Assembly (NCBI GenBank): GCA_001780955.1
Contig: MFJR01000007.1
Coordinates: 449,482-494,776, forward strand
DNA length: 45,295 nucleotides
Origin: Candidatus Gottesmanbacteria bacterium RIFCSPLOWO2_01_FULL_39_12b
GTDB taxonomy: Bacteria > Patescibacteriota > Microgenomatia > 2-02-FULL-39-11
Direction of reading: 5' to 3'
Shown: positions 15,900-23,344 of the stretch, in pieces
Layout: every line of letters begins with the position of its first letter
Position numbering within the stretch: the stretch's first letter is position 1
Position numbers and translations under genes: made by a program
Notes under the pieces: generated by a model
Database searches by the model: none
Seen by the model: only the letters and a program-made list of their open reading frames with translations
What the model was told of the DNA's origin: nothing

Positions 15900-15971
15900 G
15901 CGGGTCCTGCCGCTCAGGTATCCCATACTACGATACATCTCCGTATGGGACCCCTCCTTCGCGTCACCCGC
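15900..15971 (-). promoter_or_regulatory. Branched stem-loop in the leader of ahcY
   Basis: Nested inverted repeats: outer GCGGGT (15900-15905) with ACCCGC (15966-15971), inner TCCCATAC (15921-15928) with GTATGGGA (15943-15950), plus AGG/CCT between. It lies between the CBS-CGL stop and the ahcY start. It has no U-run, so it is not a plain terminator. By eye it does not match the SAH riboswitch consensus. It could be a regulatory RNA, a processing site or another dispersed repeat. Confidence 0.45.
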
Positions 15972-15974
15972 TGT

Positions 15975-18122
15975 CTATATATTATTCAAGGCCTGGTCTA
16001 AATCGGCAATTAAATCTTCGCTATCTTCTATCCCGACTGACAAACGGATAAGACCGTCACTGATTCCAGCCTTCAGGCGATCCTCTTTAGGAATGACCTT
16101 ATGCGTCATACTGGCCGGATGATTAACCAGGCTTTCAACCGCCCCTAAACTGACGGACAGGGAAAATAATTTCAAATTATTGACCAATTTCTTTCCCTTT
16201 TCCACCCCGCCCTTGACTTCAAACGAAACAATGCCCCCCATACCATTCATCTGCGTTCTGGCAAGATCGTGTTGCGGATGGGACAAAAGGCCGGGATAAT
16301 GGACCATTTTAACTTTAAGATGATTTGAAAGATACTTGGCAATTGCTTGGGCGTTACGGCAGTGTCTTTCCATCCTAAGGGCCAAAGTTTTAATCCCCCG
16401 CAAGACCAGCCATGCCGATTGCGCATCTATGACTGCGCCTGTGACAAAGAGCGTGCCCCAAAGCTTCATGATAAGGTCCTGATTATTTGAAATTACTATC
16501 CCGCCCATCGCATCGCTGTGTCCACTAAGATATTTTGTGGTTGACTCAATCACGACATCTGCTCCGAGTTTAAGAGGCTGTTGTAGATAGGGAGAGGCAA
16601 AAGTATTATCAACTGCAAAAAGAATCTTTTTCCCGTGGGCTATTTCAGCAAGCTTCTCAATATCGGCAATGGATAAAAGTGGATTGGTTGGGGTTTCGGT
16701 ATAAAGAATTTTCGTATTTGGAGTTATAGATTTTTTCACCATTTCCAGATCGGTAATATCTACAAACCTGGTCTTTACGCCCCATTTTTCCATTAGTTTA
16801 CCGAACAAATGGAAGGTGTCTCCGTAAAGAATATTTGACGCCACCACTTCATCCCCCTGCTCCAATACAGTTTGGGAAAAAGCGGTAATTGCGGCCATGC
16901 CGGACGCAAAAGCCACACTGTCTGTGCCACCTTCCAGATCGGTAATGATTTCTTCCAGTTGCCGCTGGTTAGGATGATTTCCCCTGGCGTAGACGTATTT
17001 ACTGCGGTTCTCTTTTGCCCAGTTGCTTCCTTCAAAAATTCTCCCTGCTTCCTCTACATTTTTAAAAGTATAAAGGGCGGATCTGGCTATTGGAGGAACC
17101 AGTTCGTTTCGCGCCCGATATTCTTTTGTATGGGAATGAATGGCGTTGGTTGAAAAACTTCTTTTTGTTTCCAATTTTGTCGCCAAAGGAACCTCAAAGT
17201 CATCCTCATAAAGATAATCGAGATACCGCTCACCCGAGTCGGGTAAAATGGTCACTATCGTCTGCTTTTCTCCCCCCTTTATTAGCCTTTTGGCAATTTC
17301 TATGGCCGCGTATATGGCAGCACCTGAGGAAGGTCCGGCCAGTATTCCTTCATATTTTGTAAGCTCTCTGGCCATTTTTATAGCAGACTGGCTTTCAAGT
17401 CTTATAAATTCATCAACCATTTCAAGATGCACGTTTTGAGGTATAAAGATATGACCGATACCTTCCACCAGAAAAGGACCAAGCTTCCCGCTGTAAATAG
17501 AACCGATGGGATCGGGAGCGATAAATTTTATTTTTGGGTTTTTTTCTTTGAGATATTTAACCACTCCGGTGGCTGTTCCTCCGGTACCGATTCCAATAAC
17601 AATATAGTCAATTTTTCCGTCCGTATCCTTCCAAATTTCAGGACCGGTGGTGTCATAATGAGCTTTGGGATTAGCCGGATTACTGTACTGATCCGTAAGA
17701 TAGGCTTTCTTTTTTTGGGCAATCTCCCGTGCCTTACTCTTGTAACTTTTAGAGTCATCTATGGAAACCCGGGTTGGGGTATTAACGATTTCCGCTCCGA
17801 AGGCTTCCATGATTCTCTTTTTTCCTTTACTCATCAAGTCCGGCTGGGTGAAAATACACTTGTAACCTTTGACGGCCGAAACCATGGCGAGGCCGATACC
17901 GGTGTTTCCAGAAGTTGCCTCAACAATCGTTCCTCCGTTTTTAAGGTACCCTTTTTTCTCCCCGTACTCAACCACGGATAATGCCATCCTGTCTTTTATC
18001 GATCCTCCGGGATTAAGATATTCCAGTTTGGCAAGAATAGTAACTCGCGGGTTTGGGTTGAGCTTATTTATTTTTACCAGAGGAGTGTTTCCGATCAGGT
18101 CAAGAACATTATCGTAATACAT
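15975..18122 (-). CDS. Fused cystathionine beta-synthase and cystathionine gamma-lyase
   Basis: 715 residues joining two PLP enzymes of different folds in one frame. Residues 1-310 are fold type II: NTPLVKINKL, Schiff-base Lys43 in PGGSIKDRM, EATSGNTGIGLAM (69-81), the PLP-phosphate loop GTGGTATG (179-186), and DPIGSIY, which is typical of cystathionine beta-synthase rather than cysteine synthase. The heme domain and regulatory CBS pair of animal enzymes are absent. Residues 325-715 are the Cys/Met-metabolism fold type I enzyme: YVYARGNHPNQRQLE, FASGMAAI, DNTFASPYLQQPL and Lys530 in ESTTKYLSGHSD. Together they would turn homocysteine plus serine into cysteine. The gene follows the DUF62-like gene by 2 bases. 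Beta-lyase or sulfide-making activity is an alternative for either half. Confidence 0.92.
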   Translation of the reverse strand: MYYDNVLDLIGNTPLVKINKLNPNPRVTILAKLEYLNPGGSIKDRMALSVVEYGEKKGYLKNGGTIVEATSGNTGIGLAMVSAVKGYKCIFTQPDLMSKGKKRIMEAFGAEIVNTPTRVSIDDSKSYKSKAREIAQKKKAYLTDQYSNPANPKAHYDTTGPEIWKDTDGKIDYIVIGIGTGGTATGVVKYLKEKNPKIKFIAPDPIGSIYSGKLGPFLVEGIGHIFIPQNVHLEMVDEFIRLESQSAIKMARELTKYEGILAGPSSGAAIYAAIEIAKRLIKGGEKQTIVTILPDSGERYLDYLYEDDFEVPLATKLETKRSFSTNAIHSHTKEYRARNELVPPIARSALYTFKNVEEAGRIFEGSNWAKENRSKYVYARGNHPNQRQLEEIITDLEGGTDSVAFASGMAAITAFSQTVLEQGDEVVASNILYGDTFHLFGKLMEKWGVKTRFVDITDLEMVKKSITPNTKILYTETPTNPLLSIADIEKLAEIAHGKKILFAVDNTFASPYLQQPLKLGADVVIESTTKYLSGHSDAMGGIVISNNQDLIMKLWGTLFVTGAVIDAQSAWLVLRGIKTLALRMERHCRNAQAIAKYLSNHLKVKMVHYPGLLSHPQHDLARTQMNGMGGIVSFEVKGGVEKGKKLVNNLKLFSLSVSLGAVESLVNHPASMTHKVIPKEDRLKAGISDGLIRLSVGIEDSEDLIADLDQALNNI

Positions 18123-18124
18123 AA

Positions 18125-19006
18125 CTATATCTTCACCGGCTCGATAACGATCGGCTCCATATCGTCAATCGGGCCATCTATTTTAAAATCATCACAAGCT
18201 CTTGCCTGCAACCGGACAAATTCTAAATAATTTCCCAGTCTGCCTCCTGAAGATCCCTGAAACATGCACAGGTCATAGATTTTTCCGTTGACGTTATCTA
18301 TCAGCGTATTCAGGGCAAAATGTGAATATCCGTTGATCGTGACACGGATAATTTTTGACTTGAGTACTGTTTCGCTCAAATGACTTTTTTTTATCGTTGT
18401 TTTCAGATTGCCATATCCGTCTACTGAAGCCAACTTAAACTCTGGAATATCGATAATTTTTGATAATTGAATTTCTTTACCAATTCTCGAAAAGTCACCT
18501 CTTAAAATGGCCATGGTTGCCTCAGGGTAGTAATCACGGGAGCGGAATTGGGTTCCTTCATTGGGACAAATGACTTCCCAAAGTCCCCGAAGACGGTCTT
18601 TAACGAAGGAAAGGTTGTAGCCTGCGTTTACGGCAAAAATCGGAATGTTATTATCGAGAATTCCGCAAACAAAAGACTGCCGTTCTTCGCCGTGCCATTT
18701 GATATCACCTCGCGGGGCGGTATTGGAAAATATGACCAAATCAGAATGTTCGCTGTGTAAACCTTCCTGTGCGATCCAAAAACCGGTTTCGATAGTTGAA
18801 AAAGCATAAACCGGATGAGTGGTAAGAGTTCTCATTTTTTGCTCACGATCGAAGCGGTAAAAGTGATTTCTGACTTCATTGAAAGCATGATCGGTAGAAT
18901 GACCCCCGCCGTAATCGGCTATCACTTCTATATGAAGACTGCGCTGTTTTATCTTCTCTGGCGCTCTAAATGTCCATTTGGAAGGTTTTTTATTTAAGCC
19001 TGCCAT
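18125..19006 (-). CDS. Divergent SAM hydroxide adenosyltransferase (DUF62) relative
   Basis: The order of parts matches the SAM hydrolase/chlorinase/fluorinase family: an opening IEVIADYGGGHSTDHAFNEV strand-helix, VIFSNTAPRGDI where the family has V-V-D-P-G-V-G-T, IFAVNAGYNLSFV where it has the G-P-D-N-G-L-L segment, FRSRDYYPEATMAILRG where it has F-H-G-R-D-x-F-A-P, and ASVDGYGNLKTTI for the D-x-F-G-N-L-x-T-N-I turn. Known members turn SAM into methionine and adenosine. Here the DPGVG loop and the His before G-R-D are changed, so the chemistry may differ. I choose the ATG at 19006 (MAGLNKKPS) because a TATAAT lies 6 bases before it. It sits between a kinase for adenosine and the CBS-CGL gene. 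Confidence 0.6.
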   Translation of the reverse strand: MAGLNKKPSKWTFRAPEKIKQRSLHIEVIADYGGGHSTDHAFNEVRNHFYRFDREQKMRTLTTHPVYAFSTIETGFWIAQEGLHSEHSDLVIFSNTAPRGDIKWHGEERQSFVCGILDNNIPIFAVNAGYNLSFVKDRLRGLWEVICPNEGTQFRSRDYYPEATMAILRGDFSRIGKEIQLSKIIDIPEFKLASVDGYGNLKTTIKKSHLSETVLKSKIIRVTINGYSHFALNTLIDNVNGKIYDLCMFQGSSGGRLGNYLEFVRLQARACDDFKIDGPIDDMEPIVIEPVKI

Positions 19007-19012
19007 ATCTTG

Positions 19013-19018
19013 ATTATA
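19013..19018 (-). promoter_or_regulatory. -10 box for the SAM/transsulfuration genes, leaderless arrangement
   Basis: TATAAT on the minus strand, 6 bases before the ATG at 19006. It marks the DUF62-like gene as the first gene of a transcript going into CBS-CGL and perhaps ahcY. Confidence 0.5.
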
Positions 19019-19047
19019 TAGTCGATTTTTACCCAAAAAGCAAGAGT

Positions 19048-19989
19048 TTAAATTTTGATCTCTTCGCTAAAACTTTCTTTATATCTCCTGCAGAACTCAC
19101 TTGCCGTAAAATGATGGGTAGTGGTACCATATTTTTCTACGGAATAAGAAGCGGCCAGAGAACCCATCTGTCCGCAAGTTAAGAGAGAAAATTTTCGCAT
19201 ATACCCGGCTACAAATCCGGCCCGATAGGCATCGCCGGCTCCGGCAGGATCATCTACGTTTCTAGCTTTTGCCGCCCTTACATTGATGACTTCCGACTTA
19301 AAACAAATTCGCGACCCCTGATCACCTAAGGTCGTAATGATCATTTTCCCGTTTTGAGCCAATGAATTTAAATTTTTTATTCCGGTCTTTTTTTCCATCA
19401 GGCTCACTTCATAATCGTTACCGATTATTATATTTGCCTTTTTAAAAGCACGATTAAGATCGTCTCCGGTCAGCCACGGCAATTGCATTCCCGGATCAAA
19501 AATAAATGGTATGCCTGACCTGTAATATTCATCAGCAAATTTCAGCATCGAAGTAGGTTTTTGGGGCGCGATTATACCGAAATCAATTTTTTCTTTTACA
19601 GAAAGCACTGTCAGATTGTCCGACAGTTTATCAGCCCCGGGATAAAAACCCCAGATATTGTTATCGTTCTTATCAGTAATACCAAAAGCGGTGGAACTCA
19701 AAATATTATTTATCCGGGTGATATATTTAGTCTCTATTTCATTTTTTTCTAAAAATTTCTGATAAGAACCAAAATCCTCCCCTACCAGCCCCAGTATGGC
19801 GGCCTTTATCCCCAAAAGAGAAAGTGTGTAGGCGATATTTCCGGCACAACCCCCGAAACTTTTACGCATATCCGAAACCATAAAAGAAACGTTTAACTGG
19901 TGTATCTTATCCGCTAAAATATGATCGGAAAACGTACCCGGAAAATTAAAAAGATGGTCAAACGCCAGGGAACCGGTAACGAGAATCAT
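19048..19989 (-). CDS. PfkB-family kinase, probably adenosine kinase
   Basis: Ribokinase-fold sugar or nucleoside kinase, 313 residues from the chosen ATG at 19989 (MILVTGSLAFD; an upstream start would add five residues). GSLAFDHLFNFPGTFSDHIL, then DKIHQLNVSF and FGGCAGNIAYTLSLLG match the PfkB-type adenosine kinases of bacteria well. The catalytic anion-hole motif is DDPAGAGDAYRAGF with Asp as base. Adenosine kinase would make AMP from the adenosine freed by SAH hydrolase and, if active, by the DUF62-like enzyme next to it. The position in the cluster supports adenosine over other nucleosides. Confidence 0.82.
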   Translation of the reverse strand: MILVTGSLAFDHLFNFPGTFSDHILADKIHQLNVSFMVSDMRKSFGGCAGNIAYTLSLLGIKAAILGLVGEDFGSYQKFLEKNEIETKYITRINNILSSTAFGITDKNDNNIWGFYPGADKLSDNLTVLSVKEKIDFGIIAPQKPTSMLKFADEYYRSGIPFIFDPGMQLPWLTGDDLNRAFKKANIIIGNDYEVSLMEKKTGIKNLNSLAQNGKMIITTLGDQGSRICFKSEVINVRAAKARNVDDPAGAGDAYRAGFVAGYMRKFSLLTCGQMGSLAASYSVEKYGTTTHHFTASEFCRRYKESFSEEIKI

Positions 19990-20005
19990 GAGAATAAATA
20001 ACAAA

Positions 20006-20100
20006 TTACAAAATCCAAATTACAAATAAATATCAAAATCCAAATATCAAAAATATTTAGTCATTTGAATTTGGGATTTGATTTGACATTTGAGCTTTGA
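20006..20100. repeat. AT-rich long inverted repeat
   Basis: The left half is rich in CAAAT/CCAAAT words (AAATCCAAATTACAAAT, AAATCCAAATATCAAA), and the right half in the complementary ATTTG words (ATTTGAATTTGGGATTTG). A long imperfect hairpin can form. This fills the spacer between the ybaB stop and the adenosine kinase start, and may act as a transcript end or be a dispersed repeat. Confidence 0.5.
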
Positions 20101-20102
20101 GT

Positions 20103-20390
20103 TTACTTTTGTCCCCCGCCAAGCAATCCCTGTAAACCTCCGCTCATTTCGGTAAGTTTGTGAGCGGCAATTTCCTGGGATTTTTTGATCGCTTCGGCAA
20201 TGGCTTCCTTAATTCTCCAATCTTCCTGCCCGTCAATGGTCAGTTCTTTAATTTTTTGATCACCACTCATAACCACTCGTACGCCACTGCGCTCTACCAC
20301 CACTTCCTCAGAAGCCAGAGCTTGCTGCATCTTAATGGCTTGATCACGCATGGACTTAAGATCACCCATCGTTTTAAAAGGGTTAAACAT
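20103..20390 (-). CDS. ybaB: YbaB/EbfC-family nucleoid-associated protein
   Basis: Small DNA-binding dimer, often encoded behind dnaX. 95 residues: NPFKTMGDLKSMRDQAIKMQQALASEE helix, VVERSGVRVVMSGDQKIKELTID strands, and a final helix with a Gly-rich tail (GGLQGLLGGGQK). It is 17 bases after dnaX and has an AAAGGAG ribosome site, so it is translated from the dnaX message. Confidence 0.9.
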   Translation of the reverse strand: MFNPFKTMGDLKSMRDQAIKMQQALASEEVVVERSGVRVVMSGDQKIKELTIDGQEDWRIKEAIAEAIKKSQEIAAHKLTEMSGGLQGLLGGGQK

Positions 20391-20407
20391 TATTTCTCTC
20401 CTTTATA

Positions 20408-21451
20408 TTAATTTTTATAACTGCTCTCGCACCACTCCACAACCAGTACTTCCAGCGGCAGATATACGTAACTTGCGTATTTCATATCGAGATAGGCTTT
20501 GGAAAATAATTTGATGAGAAGCGTAGCCTGATTTATCTTTAAGAGTTGATCGTTATCATCTGTCTTTTCTTCTATGATTCCGTGTTGAGAAAGCAAAATT
20601 TTATGAAGTAAAAGTAAAATTTCAGTCACAAAAATACGGAAATCAGTCCCTCTTTTTAACATTTGAAGAATCAGATTCAACAGTTCTTTCTCCTTCTTCT
20701 CACTTAACATCAACAAAAATTCTTTTACTACTCCTGTCTCGCTGCCTAAAAGGGTCATAATTTTTTCCTCGGTTAAAGCATTTTCCGAAATAGCCTGTTC
20801 CAAAATTTTTGTCGCATCTCGAAAAGAACCTTCTGCTACTTTGGCAATTTTTTCAAGTACCGGCCTACTAACCTTCACTTTTTCTCCCTCTGCCACTCTA
20901 TTTAGAGAATGAAGCACTTCCGAAAGCATTGCCTTATTAAAATTAAACCTGATACAGCGGGAGATAATGGTTCCTGGAAGTTTTTCAGGTTCAGTAGTGG
21001 CCAGTAAAAAAACAGCGTGCCGGGGCGGTTCTTCTAAAGTTTTTAAAAGAGCGTTAAAGGCTTCATTTGTCAACATATGGACTTCATCTATAATATAGAC
21101 TTTAGCTCTCCCTGAAACCGGAGCCAGTTTAATCATCTGCCGCAAATCTCTAATTTCTTCTATTCCGCGATTACTGGCAGCATCAATTTCAAACACGTCT
21201 AAATGTCTTCCCTCTCTAATGGCTATACATGAATCGCATGAATTACAAGGTTCAATACTTTTTCTTTTTTCGCAGTTAAGAACTTTAGCCACAATTCTTG
21301 CGGCCGAGGTTTTACCCGTTCCTTTCGGACCGGCAAAAAGCAGAGCGTGAAAGGAATATGGCGAACCAAGAATCCGGGTTAAACGTGTCCTAATCTCCCC
21401 GTTATCCAGTTCAGATAATAATTGCGGTCTGTATTTACGATAAAGAGCCAT
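20408..21451 (-). CDS. dnaX: DNA polymerase III gamma/tau subunit, short form
   Basis: Clamp-loader ATPase. YRKYRPQ start, Walker A GPKGTGKT (41-48), zinc cysteines C60, C69, C72, C75, Walker B VYIIDEVHML (118-126), ATTEPEKLPGTIISRC with the SRC arginine finger motif. The 347 residues stop after domain III, so there is no tau tail for binding the polymerase and helicase. Short DnaX proteins of this kind are known in reduced genomes. Downstream ybaB and upstream ybeY make a usual gene order. Confidence 0.94.
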   Translation of the reverse strand: MALYRKYRPQLLSELDNGEIRTRLTRILGSPYSFHALLFAGPKGTGKTSAARIVAKVLNCEKRKSIEPCNSCDSCIAIREGRHLDVFEIDAASNRGIEEIRDLRQMIKLAPVSGRAKVYIIDEVHMLTNEAFNALLKTLEEPPRHAVFLLATTEPEKLPGTIISRCIRFNFNKAMLSEVLHSLNRVAEGEKVKVSRPVLEKIAKVAEGSFRDATKILEQAISENALTEEKIMTLLGSETGVVKEFLLMLSEKKEKELLNLILQMLKRGTDFRIFVTEILLLLHKILLSQHGIIEEKTDDNDQLLKINQATLLIKLFSKAYLDMKYASYVYLPLEVLVVEWCESSYKN

Positions 21452-21457
21452 ATATAT

Positions 21458-21853
21458 TTATTGGTGGTGATTTCCAAATAAATGGGTCATAGCGTGTCTT
21501 ACCAATTCATCAATCTTGTCATCAACCAGCTTATTCTCCTCAATGGCTTCTTCTACTGCTTGAGGATAAGAGATGACAATATCTCCTAGACGAAGTACAC
21601 TATCCGGCGAATCCAGAAAAGGTTGTGTCTTATCAGTTTCTTCTGATAAAGGAAATGATAAAACATCAGTCGATTCATCTATATTTCTATATTTATAATT
21701 CAATTGCCTCATCATCCGGTCTCCGATTATACTAACACTGACTTCAATTTTTCCCTTTGCCTTCCGCTCAAGAATGCAATTCTCGATGATTTTTCTGATC
21801 CTGTCACGGTTTACCCGGTAATGCGAATCAGTTTTAATAAGAATATTTAGCAT
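21458..21853 (-). CDS. ybeY: Endoribonuclease YbeY
   Basis: Metal-dependent RNase for rRNA maturation and ribosome quality control. NYKYRNIDESTDVLSFP matches the N-Y-x-Y-R-x-x-x-x-x-T-D-V-L-S-F-P signature, followed by LGDIVIS. The zinc site is at the extreme end: H-A-M-T-H-L-F-G-N-H-H-Q, i.e. three histidines in H-x3-H-x5-H form (family H-G-x-L-H-L-x-G-x-D-H). The protein ends one residue after, so the usual C-terminal extension is missing. The 5' end overlaps rpsU by 20 bases. Confidence 0.9.
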   Translation of the reverse strand: MLNILIKTDSHYRVNRDRIRKIIENCILERKAKGKIEVSVSIIGDRMMRQLNYKYRNIDESTDVLSFPLSEETDKTQPFLDSPDSVLRLGDIVISYPQAVEEAIEENKLVDDKIDELVRHAMTHLFGNHHQ

Positions 21854-22070
21854 TAGTTTGTCGATTTCTATTTCTGTTACTTCTGTTTCTTTTTCTGGCT
21901 TTTATCCTTCTTTCAACCTCTTTTTTAGCTTCCTTCCTGACTTCTGCCGGTTTCTGGTAGAATTCTTTTTTTTTAAATTCTAATAGTAATCCTTCCGCGA
22001 TAACCTTGCGGGTAAATTTTCGTATCACAGAATCAGTGGTATCTCCCGGAGCTGCTTTAACATAAATCAT
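21834..22070 (-). CDS. rpsU: 30S ribosomal protein S21
   Basis: 78 residues: MIYVKAAPGDTTDSVIRKFTRKV, then the LLLEFKKKEFYQKPAEVRKEAKKE helix and a very basic Arg/Asn tail. S21 binds near the mRNA exit of the 30S subunit. It overlaps ybeY by 20 bases and follows the HIT gene by 37 bases. Confidence 0.9.
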   Translation of the reverse strand: MIYVKAAPGDTTDSVIRKFTRKVIAEGLLLEFKKKEFYQKPAEVRKEAKKEVERRIKARKRNRSNRNRNRQTNAKYSY

Positions 22071-22107
22071 AAATGATTAATAACACCCCCCTTCGCCAAA
22101 CTTTTTT

Positions 22108-22452
22108 TTACACCTGCCAGTGCGGCGTCTCATGCCAGCCACCCAGTAAATGCATGTGCAGGTGAAATACAACCTGGCCGGAACCTTTTCCATTATTGAT
22201 GATAACTTTATATCCGGATTTATCAAGACCCAATTTATTGGCAACTTTAACCACAACAAGCGTCATTTCGGCCAGCAAATTTTTATCATTAAACGAAATA
22301 TTTATCAGGGATTCGATATGTTTAATAGGCATTACTAAGAGATGTATAGGGCTTTTAGGCCTGATATCGAAAAAAGCAACCACATTTTTATCCCGATAGA
22401 CAAATTTACCGGGAATTTCCCCGTTTATGATTTTACAAAAAATGCAATCCAT
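22108..22452 (-). CDS. HIT-family nucleotide-binding hydrolase
   Basis: Histidine-triad protein acting on nucleoside phosphoramidates or dinucleotides. 114 residues: CIFCKIINGEIPGKFVYRD, FFDIRPKSPIHLLVMPIKHI, and the triad H97-x-H99-x-H101-x-x in FHLHMHLLGG. Full length for the HINT branch. Two bases after the DHH-like gene, so part of the same operon. The physiological substrate is not clear. Confidence 0.93.
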   Translation of the reverse strand: MDCIFCKIINGEIPGKFVYRDKNVVAFFDIRPKSPIHLLVMPIKHIESLINISFNDKNLLAEMTLVVVKVANKLGLDKSGYKVIINNGKGSGQVVFHLHMHLLGGWHETPHWQV

Positions 22453-22454
22453 GA

Positions 22455-23333
22455 TTAGTTTTTCTTTAATACTTCAATAATCTCCCGAAGGGTCAACTTT
22501 GTCGGTTTACTTTCCGGATTTTTAATCGAGCCGTTTAAGAGCATTTTCCGGCTGGCATGCAAAAACCAAGTCGCTTCGCCATCTTTTTTCTTATATATAT
22601 TGTAACACGAAGTTAAATCCACAGCTGAATCTGGCATCGCTTTTATCCTGACGTAATCTTTTTTGGGGTCTTTCCTTACCGCAAGTATATATCCTTGTCT
22701 TTGAGCTACCCTTACCACTTCGTCGTTAACGGTATCGACTCCTATTCCTTTTCCCCATTTAGTCTTAAACTCTACTCCGTTTTCTTTCAATTCGTTTTCA
22801 GCCCAGACTTTATTCTGAAAAGATTTATAGATACCGTCAAGATTAAGCATGCCCAAATTAAGAATTTTTATATTGTCTTCGGAATATAGCAGTTTCCAGC
22901 CGTCAAGAATGGCCACCAACCCAAAATCATAGAAATCGGCCATGGGATTGGGGAAAGAACTTTCCCGGAAATGATCGATGTCATTGACTACATCCACCAA
23001 ACGTTCCAAGGCCTCATCTGGAAAACTATGATTTTTCTTCGTTCTCTGTTTTATGTTCCGCCGGCTGGCGGATGTTGTCTGTTCTCTGATGTACTCCATA
23101 GTTCTTTTTGCCGCACAGGTGTCCTCATCCGTCTGATGATGATCAAGCATCCCCATCCCGGTGTCAACATGCAGGATTTCCGGATCATGATCAGCCGGTT
23201 CATTATTAAGAGTTTTTCCCGCCGGGACGAATTTTACCTCAGCCTCTTTCCAGTCAGGCAAAAATCGCATCAAGAGCCAAACTGAGGTAATGGCATCAAC
23301 ATCGGGAGCAAGATGAGTAATGATAGTTTTCAT
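22455..23333 (-). CDS. DHH/MYG1-like phosphoesterase family protein
   Basis: 292 residues from the ATG at 23333 (a TTG 15 bases earlier overlaps proS). ITHLAPDVDAITSVWLLMRFL and LHVDTGMGMLDHHQ are the metal-binding D-x-D and D-H-H motifs seen in DHH and MYG1-type hydrolases; VDVVNDIDHFR carries another likely metal-site Asp. Residues about 88-92 (S-A-S-R-R) are encoded by a variant of the 16-bp palindrome. The C-terminal half (WFLHASRKMLLNGS) is not assigned. MYG1 is a 3'-5' RNA exonuclease in eukaryotes; the reaction here is unknown. Confidence 0.65.
   Translation of the reverse strand: MKTIITHLAPDVDAITSVWLLMRFLPDWKEAEVKFVPAGKTLNNEPADHDPEILHVDTGMGMLDHHQTDEDTCAAKRTMEYIREQTTSASRRNIKQRTKKNHSFPDEALERLVDVVNDIDHFRESSFPNPMADFYDFGLVAILDGWKLLYSEDNIKILNLGMLNLDGIYKSFQNKVWAENELKENGVEFKTKWGKGIGVDTVNDEVVRVAQRQGYILAVRKDPKKDYVRIKAMPDSAVDLTSCYNIYKKKDGEATWFLHASRKMLLNGSIKNPESKPTKLTLREIIEVLKKN
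23057..23072. repeat. REP-like palindrome, copy 4, inside the DHH-like gene
   Basis: TCCGCCGGCTGGCGGA, one base different from the consensus palindrome. It is in frame within the coding region. Confidence 0.75.
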
Positions 23334-23344
23334 GTGTTTATCAA

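Noticed and set aside
15900-15971. SAH riboswitch before ahcY
   Set aside because: The position fits, but the conserved bases of that aptamer are not visible; only a strong stem-loop is claimed.
17427-17981. Plus-strand ORF of 184 codons
   Set aside because: Antisense to the CBS half of the fusion gene, with no domain signature.
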